Shown here: positions 22,507 through 24,200 of the stretch, piece by piece | Position numbering within the stretch: position 1 is the first letter of the stretch | Layout: each line of letters opens with the position of its first letter | Assembly: GCA_002306375.1 (NCBI GenBank) | Contig: DBRU01000005.1 | Location: 1-24,200 of the forward strand | Direction of reading: 5' to 3' | Source: Faecalibacterium sp. UBA1360 | Lineage (GTDB): Bacteria; Bacillota; Clostridia; Oscillospirales; Ruminococcaceae | DNA: 24,200 nt | The notes under the pieces: model-generated | The model's input: only the letters and a program-made list of their open reading frames with translations | Told to the model about the DNA's origin: nothing | The model's database searches: none | Made by a program: the position numbers and the translations under genes

Positions 22507-22542
22507 ACCCTCTAAATGCGTAGGTACAAACACCATCATCAC

Positions 22543-22576
22543 AGCGGGCGCAAGCGGATTTCTGCTTGCGCCCGCT
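22543..22576. repeat. Perfect 13-bp inverted repeat
   Basis: AGCGGGCGCAAGC (22543-22555) and GCTTGCGCCCGCT (22564-22576) flank an 8-nt loop. No T-run follows on either strand, so it is a strong hairpin without terminator features. Confidence 0.75.
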
Positions 22577-22599
22577 TGGTTACCACACAGCAAAGGCAG

Positions 22600-22650
22600 A
22601 GGAAGCCGTCAAGGGCGCGAAGCGTTCATCTCGACCCTTGACAGCTTCCT
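22600..22650. repeat. Long imperfect inverted repeat downstream of the HTH gene
   Basis: AGGAAGC and GTCAAGGG (22600-22606, 22608-22615) pair with CCCTTGAC and GCTTCCT (22635-22642, 22644-22650). This is a 16-position stem with one mismatch and a 19-nt loop. It ends 9 bp beyond the HTH gene's stop codon on the minus strand and lacks a T-run. Confidence 0.72.
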
Positions 22651-22659
22651 TTGGCTTTG

Positions 22660-22896
22660 CTATTTCTTTACCACGATGGCTTCCACCAATTTTGCCTGTA
22701 AGCGGTGCTTCATGTACTCGTCAATGCCGATATGCGGCAAACCATCTTTGTCATAGAGAGTTCGCGTACAAATCTTGTTAATGTAGCGGTCGTAGTACCG
22801 CAAGACGTGCTCCAATGCCAACGGATCACCAACACGGGCTGCTTCGATTACGTCCATTGACAAAAGCACTCTGCCGTTAAAAGTTGGTTGCTTCAT
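22660..22896 (-). CDS. Small HTH_16-like conjugative-transposon protein
   Basis: A 78-residue protein resembling the helix-turn-helix (HTH_16-type) proteins encoded next to the sigma-like gene in Tn916/Tn1549-family elements. The core is VIEAARVGDPLALEHVLRYY followed by DRYINKICTRTLYDKDG. The helical pattern resembles sigma factor region 2, so the pair may act together as a split sigma-like regulator; this is inference. The ATG at 22896 lies 1 bp after the stop codon of the sigma-like gene, so translation is probably coupled. In related elements xis and int lie downstream, but here the gene is followed by hairpins and then chromosomal DNA. Confidence 0.78.
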   Translation of the reverse strand: MKQPTFNGRVLLSMDVIEAARVGDPLALEHVLRYYDRYINKICTRTLYDKDGLPHIGIDEYMKHRLQAKLVEAIVVKK

Positions 22897-22897
22897 G

Positions 22898-23323
22898 TTA
22901 GTTTTTCACTCCTTTGGATTGTAAGTCTTTTCGCAGTTCATTCAGTGTCTTTGTTCTGTGCCGTTGGACGGCGCTGCGGGATAATCCTACAAAAACGCCC
23001 ACTTCTCTGTCGGGAAGTTCCAGCACACAATGCAGAATTAAAATCTGTTGCTCGCGATCCGGCAAACCGGCAAAAGCATCTGCCACCAATTCGCTTTCAA
23101 TATGCAGGACGTGTCCAAACGCCGCAAATGCAAACTTGTCGCTGGGGTATTCATCTACGGTATAAAGTTTATCCAGTTCGTGTTGGGACAAAGTACTGAA
23201 CTGAATTGCCCGTTCCCGCTGGCGGTTTAGTTCCCGGAAGTAGCTGATGGCCTCATGGCGGAGAACAGTTTTGCAGAAAGCGTCGAACTGGTGCCGTGCG
23301 CCATATTCATCAAACACAAACAT
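22898..23323 (-). CDS. Sigma-70-family-like regulator of a conjugative element
   Basis: A 141-residue protein with a C-terminal sigma-70 region 4: LPDREQQILILHCVLELPDREVGVFVGLSRSAVQRHRTKTL contains the helix-turn-helix (about residues 87-127, described here by its ends LPDRE and RTKTL). The N-terminal half, FVFDEYGARHQFDAFCKTVL, does not look like the region 2 core-binding domain. Such short sigma-like genes sit upstream of a HTH_16 gene in Tn916/Tn1549-like elements and are thought to control excision or transfer genes. The ATG at 23323 has GGGGGTGAG about 6 nt upstream. The frame is open for about 45 codons upstream, without a good start. It belongs to the A+T-richer block and is followed by the HTH gene after 1 bp. 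Confidence 0.82.
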   Translation of the reverse strand: MFVFDEYGARHQFDAFCKTVLRHEAISYFRELNRQRERAIQFSTLSQHELDKLYTVDEYPSDKFAFAAFGHVLHIESELVADAFAGLPDREQQILILHCVLELPDREVGVFVGLSRSAVQRHRTKTLNELRKDLQSKGVKN

Positions 23324-23775
23324 TATCTTCTCACCCCCGATCTGCGGGAGAGTGAGAAGTTGAGGTTGGAGCCGCTGCCCCTTGGGCCTGTGTTGTTGCG
23401 GAAGTTCCGGCCCGCACCGAAAGACAGCAATAACAACTCGGCAAAAGCGAATATAATATGTCGATTACTTATACCGTATAGTACATCTTTTAGCCTAGAC
23501 CGCTCCCACGCCGAGAACAGGCTTTTTTTGAGAAGCTATGTGTTTGGTGCATCAGCATGGCGATTTCCTCCATAACCGCTGTTTCTGTGCAGGGCAAAAG
23601 AAAGCGACGGCCTTGATTTCTCAAAGCCGCCGCAGGTCGTATGGGCGTGTCAAAGGGCTACTGGACGACGGCTTTTTTTCTTTGCCGTCGTCCGGCAGAC
23701 ACATACTTTATTACAAAGCAAAGTTTAATATTTCAAGTACACGGGACAAAATCACTATTATAAAAATGCTGCATT
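23324..23775. other. Non-coding spacer between the sigma-like gene and the ABC permease
   Basis: This 450-bp stretch has no gene I can support. It contains a palindrome, TATACCGTATA, at 23470-23480, a T7 run at 23523-23529, and a hairpin at 23663-23693. A 22-codon minus-strand frame (23558-23490) starts MLMHQTHSFS behind GGAGG; it could be a leader peptide or chance. Confidence 0.5.
23663..23693. repeat. 10-bp inverted repeat with a T-rich loop
   Basis: GGACGACGGC (23663-23672) pairs with GCCGTCGTCC (23684-23693), and the 11-nt loop is mostly T on the plus strand. It lies 82 bp beyond the ABC permease stop codon and may end that transcript, although the T residues are in the loop and do not follow the stem. 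Confidence 0.55.
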
Positions 23776-24200
23776 TCATTTGTCAATCTTACGAAGCAAT
23801 ATGATGCACACGAAAATAGCTAACGCAAGAACTGCCATCAACGGCAACAGATTTTCAAATCGAAATGTACTGTCTGTCATCAGTTTATATCCCCATGAGG
23901 CCGGAAAGATCTTTCCTACTGTTTCAAATGCCTTTGGCAGCAGTTCAATCGGAAACATAATTCCGGAAAGCATGATCGAGGGCAAAAAAACGATAATAGA
24001 AACCATAGAAGTTTTCGCCTGGTCTTTTACGGCCAAACCTATTATGCTGGCGAGACTAAGTGATATCGCAATAAAAATAGCAAGGGTGATAAAGTACCGT
24101 CCCGGATTGTCTGGTATTTTGGCATTGAAAGCAAGCGGCGCAGCAAAGTATAGAATTACGCTCATAATAAATAAATGGATGTATGCGGAAATGTTTGTTA
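23776..24200 (-). CDS. ABC-2 type transporter permease, C-terminal part (runs off window)
   Basis: The 3' part of a membrane permease of the ABC-2 family. The frame is open to the right edge of the window, so the ATG at 24165 is internal and the N-terminus is missing. Visible features are hydrophobic helices (FITLAIFIAISLSLASIIGL, then MVSIIVFLPSIMLSGIMFPI), and the ABC-2 hallmark of a membrane segment with FPIELLPKAFETVGKIFPASWGYK. The last helix ends in basic RKIDK. The partner ATPase is probably encoded beyond the edge. As cargo of a mobile element it may export an antimicrobial compound or peptide, but no substrate can be read from this part. Confidence 0.82.
   Translation of the reverse strand, partial: TNISAYIHLFIMSVILYFAAPLAFNAKIPDNPGRYFITLAIFIAISLSLASIIGLAVKDQAKTSMVSIIVFLPSIMLSGIMFPIELLPKAFETVGKIFPASWGYKLMTDSTFRFENLLPLMAVLALAIFVCIILLRKIDK

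Larger units (their letters stand above)
22270..22659. other. Non-coding, hairpin-rich stretch at the element boundary
   Basis: This 390-bp stretch has no convincing gene. It holds two plus-strand terminator-like hairpins, two further strong hairpins, and a 10-bp inverted repeat pairing CTACGCATTT (22412-22421) with AAATGCGTAG (22514-22523). A 7-codon frame, MNRRVIS, starts at 22369 behind AGGGGTG and lies in the first hairpin. The arrangement resembles a leader or attenuator, but no plus-strand gene follows. Confidence 0.6.
22270..24200. mobile_element. Probable end or remnant of a Tn916/Tn1549-like conjugative element
   Basis: Right of the GltD-like gene the DNA becomes clearly richer in A+T, codon use loses its strong G/C third-base preference, and non-coding stretches lengthen. 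The sigma-70-like and HTH_16-like genes are the regulatory pair typical of these elements, and an ABC permease would be a cargo gene. No integrase, excisionase, relaxase or target duplication is seen in the window. The left boundary, somewhere in 22270-22370, is not defined by a repeat I can recognise. Confidence 0.6.

Noticed and set aside
22361..22756. Plus-strand open frame of 131 codons in the element
   Set aside because: It runs through several hairpins and across the antisense of the HTH gene, with no recognisable domain.
23490..23558. Minus-strand 22-codon frame
   Set aside because: It has a good ribosome binding site, but it is too short and featureless to call a gene; noted in the spacer entry.
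1..24200. CRISPR array, rRNA gene, insertion sequence or defence system
   Set aside because: No regularly spaced repeats, rRNA motifs, transposase genes or known defence domains were seen on either strand.

Overview
The window looks like chromosome from a GC-rich gut Firmicute of the Faecalibacterium/Gemmiger/Subdoligranulum kind (Oscillospiraceae). This is inferred from the gene set (tmcAL, fhs, ackA, asnA, PadR/DUF2812, a paired ABC exporter), AGGAGG-type ribosome binding sites, and sigma-A promoters with many extended -10 elements. No 16S rRNA gene or other marker is present to fix the genus. From about 22,270 to the right edge the DNA is visibly richer in A+T, has longer non-coding stretches, and carries genes typical of Tn916/Tn1549-like conjugative elements.

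Layout, left to right. rsmA (+) is followed by a tRNA-Thr(UGU) with its own promoter and a perfect-hairpin terminator. Facing it is a minus-strand run of two overlapping half-transporter genes, forming a heterodimeric ABC exporter, and then asnA. Diverging from the exporter is a ClpA-like double AAA+ unfoldase. It converges on a minus-strand cluster reading nth, a GntR/UTRA regulator, pyrB and pyrI. nth and rarA are divergent, and their promoters overlap almost face to face. Then come a Fur-family regulator (+), a minus-strand O-antigen polymerase/ligase-like membrane protein, and fhs (+). A minus-strand padR-DUF2812 pair has a promoter carrying two copies of a 13-bp palindrome. ackA (-) and tmcAL (+) diverge from a shared spacer, and tmcAL is followed by a GltD-like iron-sulfur flavoprotein (+).

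Themes. Several genes serve translation or RNA modification (rsmA, tRNA-Thr, tmcAL), genome maintenance (nth, rarA) and one-carbon, acetate, nitrogen or pyrimidine metabolism (fhs, ackA, asnA, GltD-like, pyrBI). The ackA/tmcAL arrangement puts two acetate-activating enzymes back to back. Most convergent pairs share one bidirectional hairpin terminator.

The right end (22,270-24,200) holds a sigma-70-like gene and a small HTH_16-like gene, both minus strand and 1 bp apart, plus the 3' part of an ABC-2 permease that runs off the window. Where an excisionase and integrase would be expected, between the HTH gene and the chromosome, there is instead about 390 bp of hairpin-rich non-coding DNA. The most notable signals are the padR operator arrangement, this hairpin cluster at the element end, the nth/rarA overlapping promoters, and a direct repeat across the -35 of the Fur-family gene. 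No clearly new multi-gene system was found. Most of the window is ordinary core chromosome.
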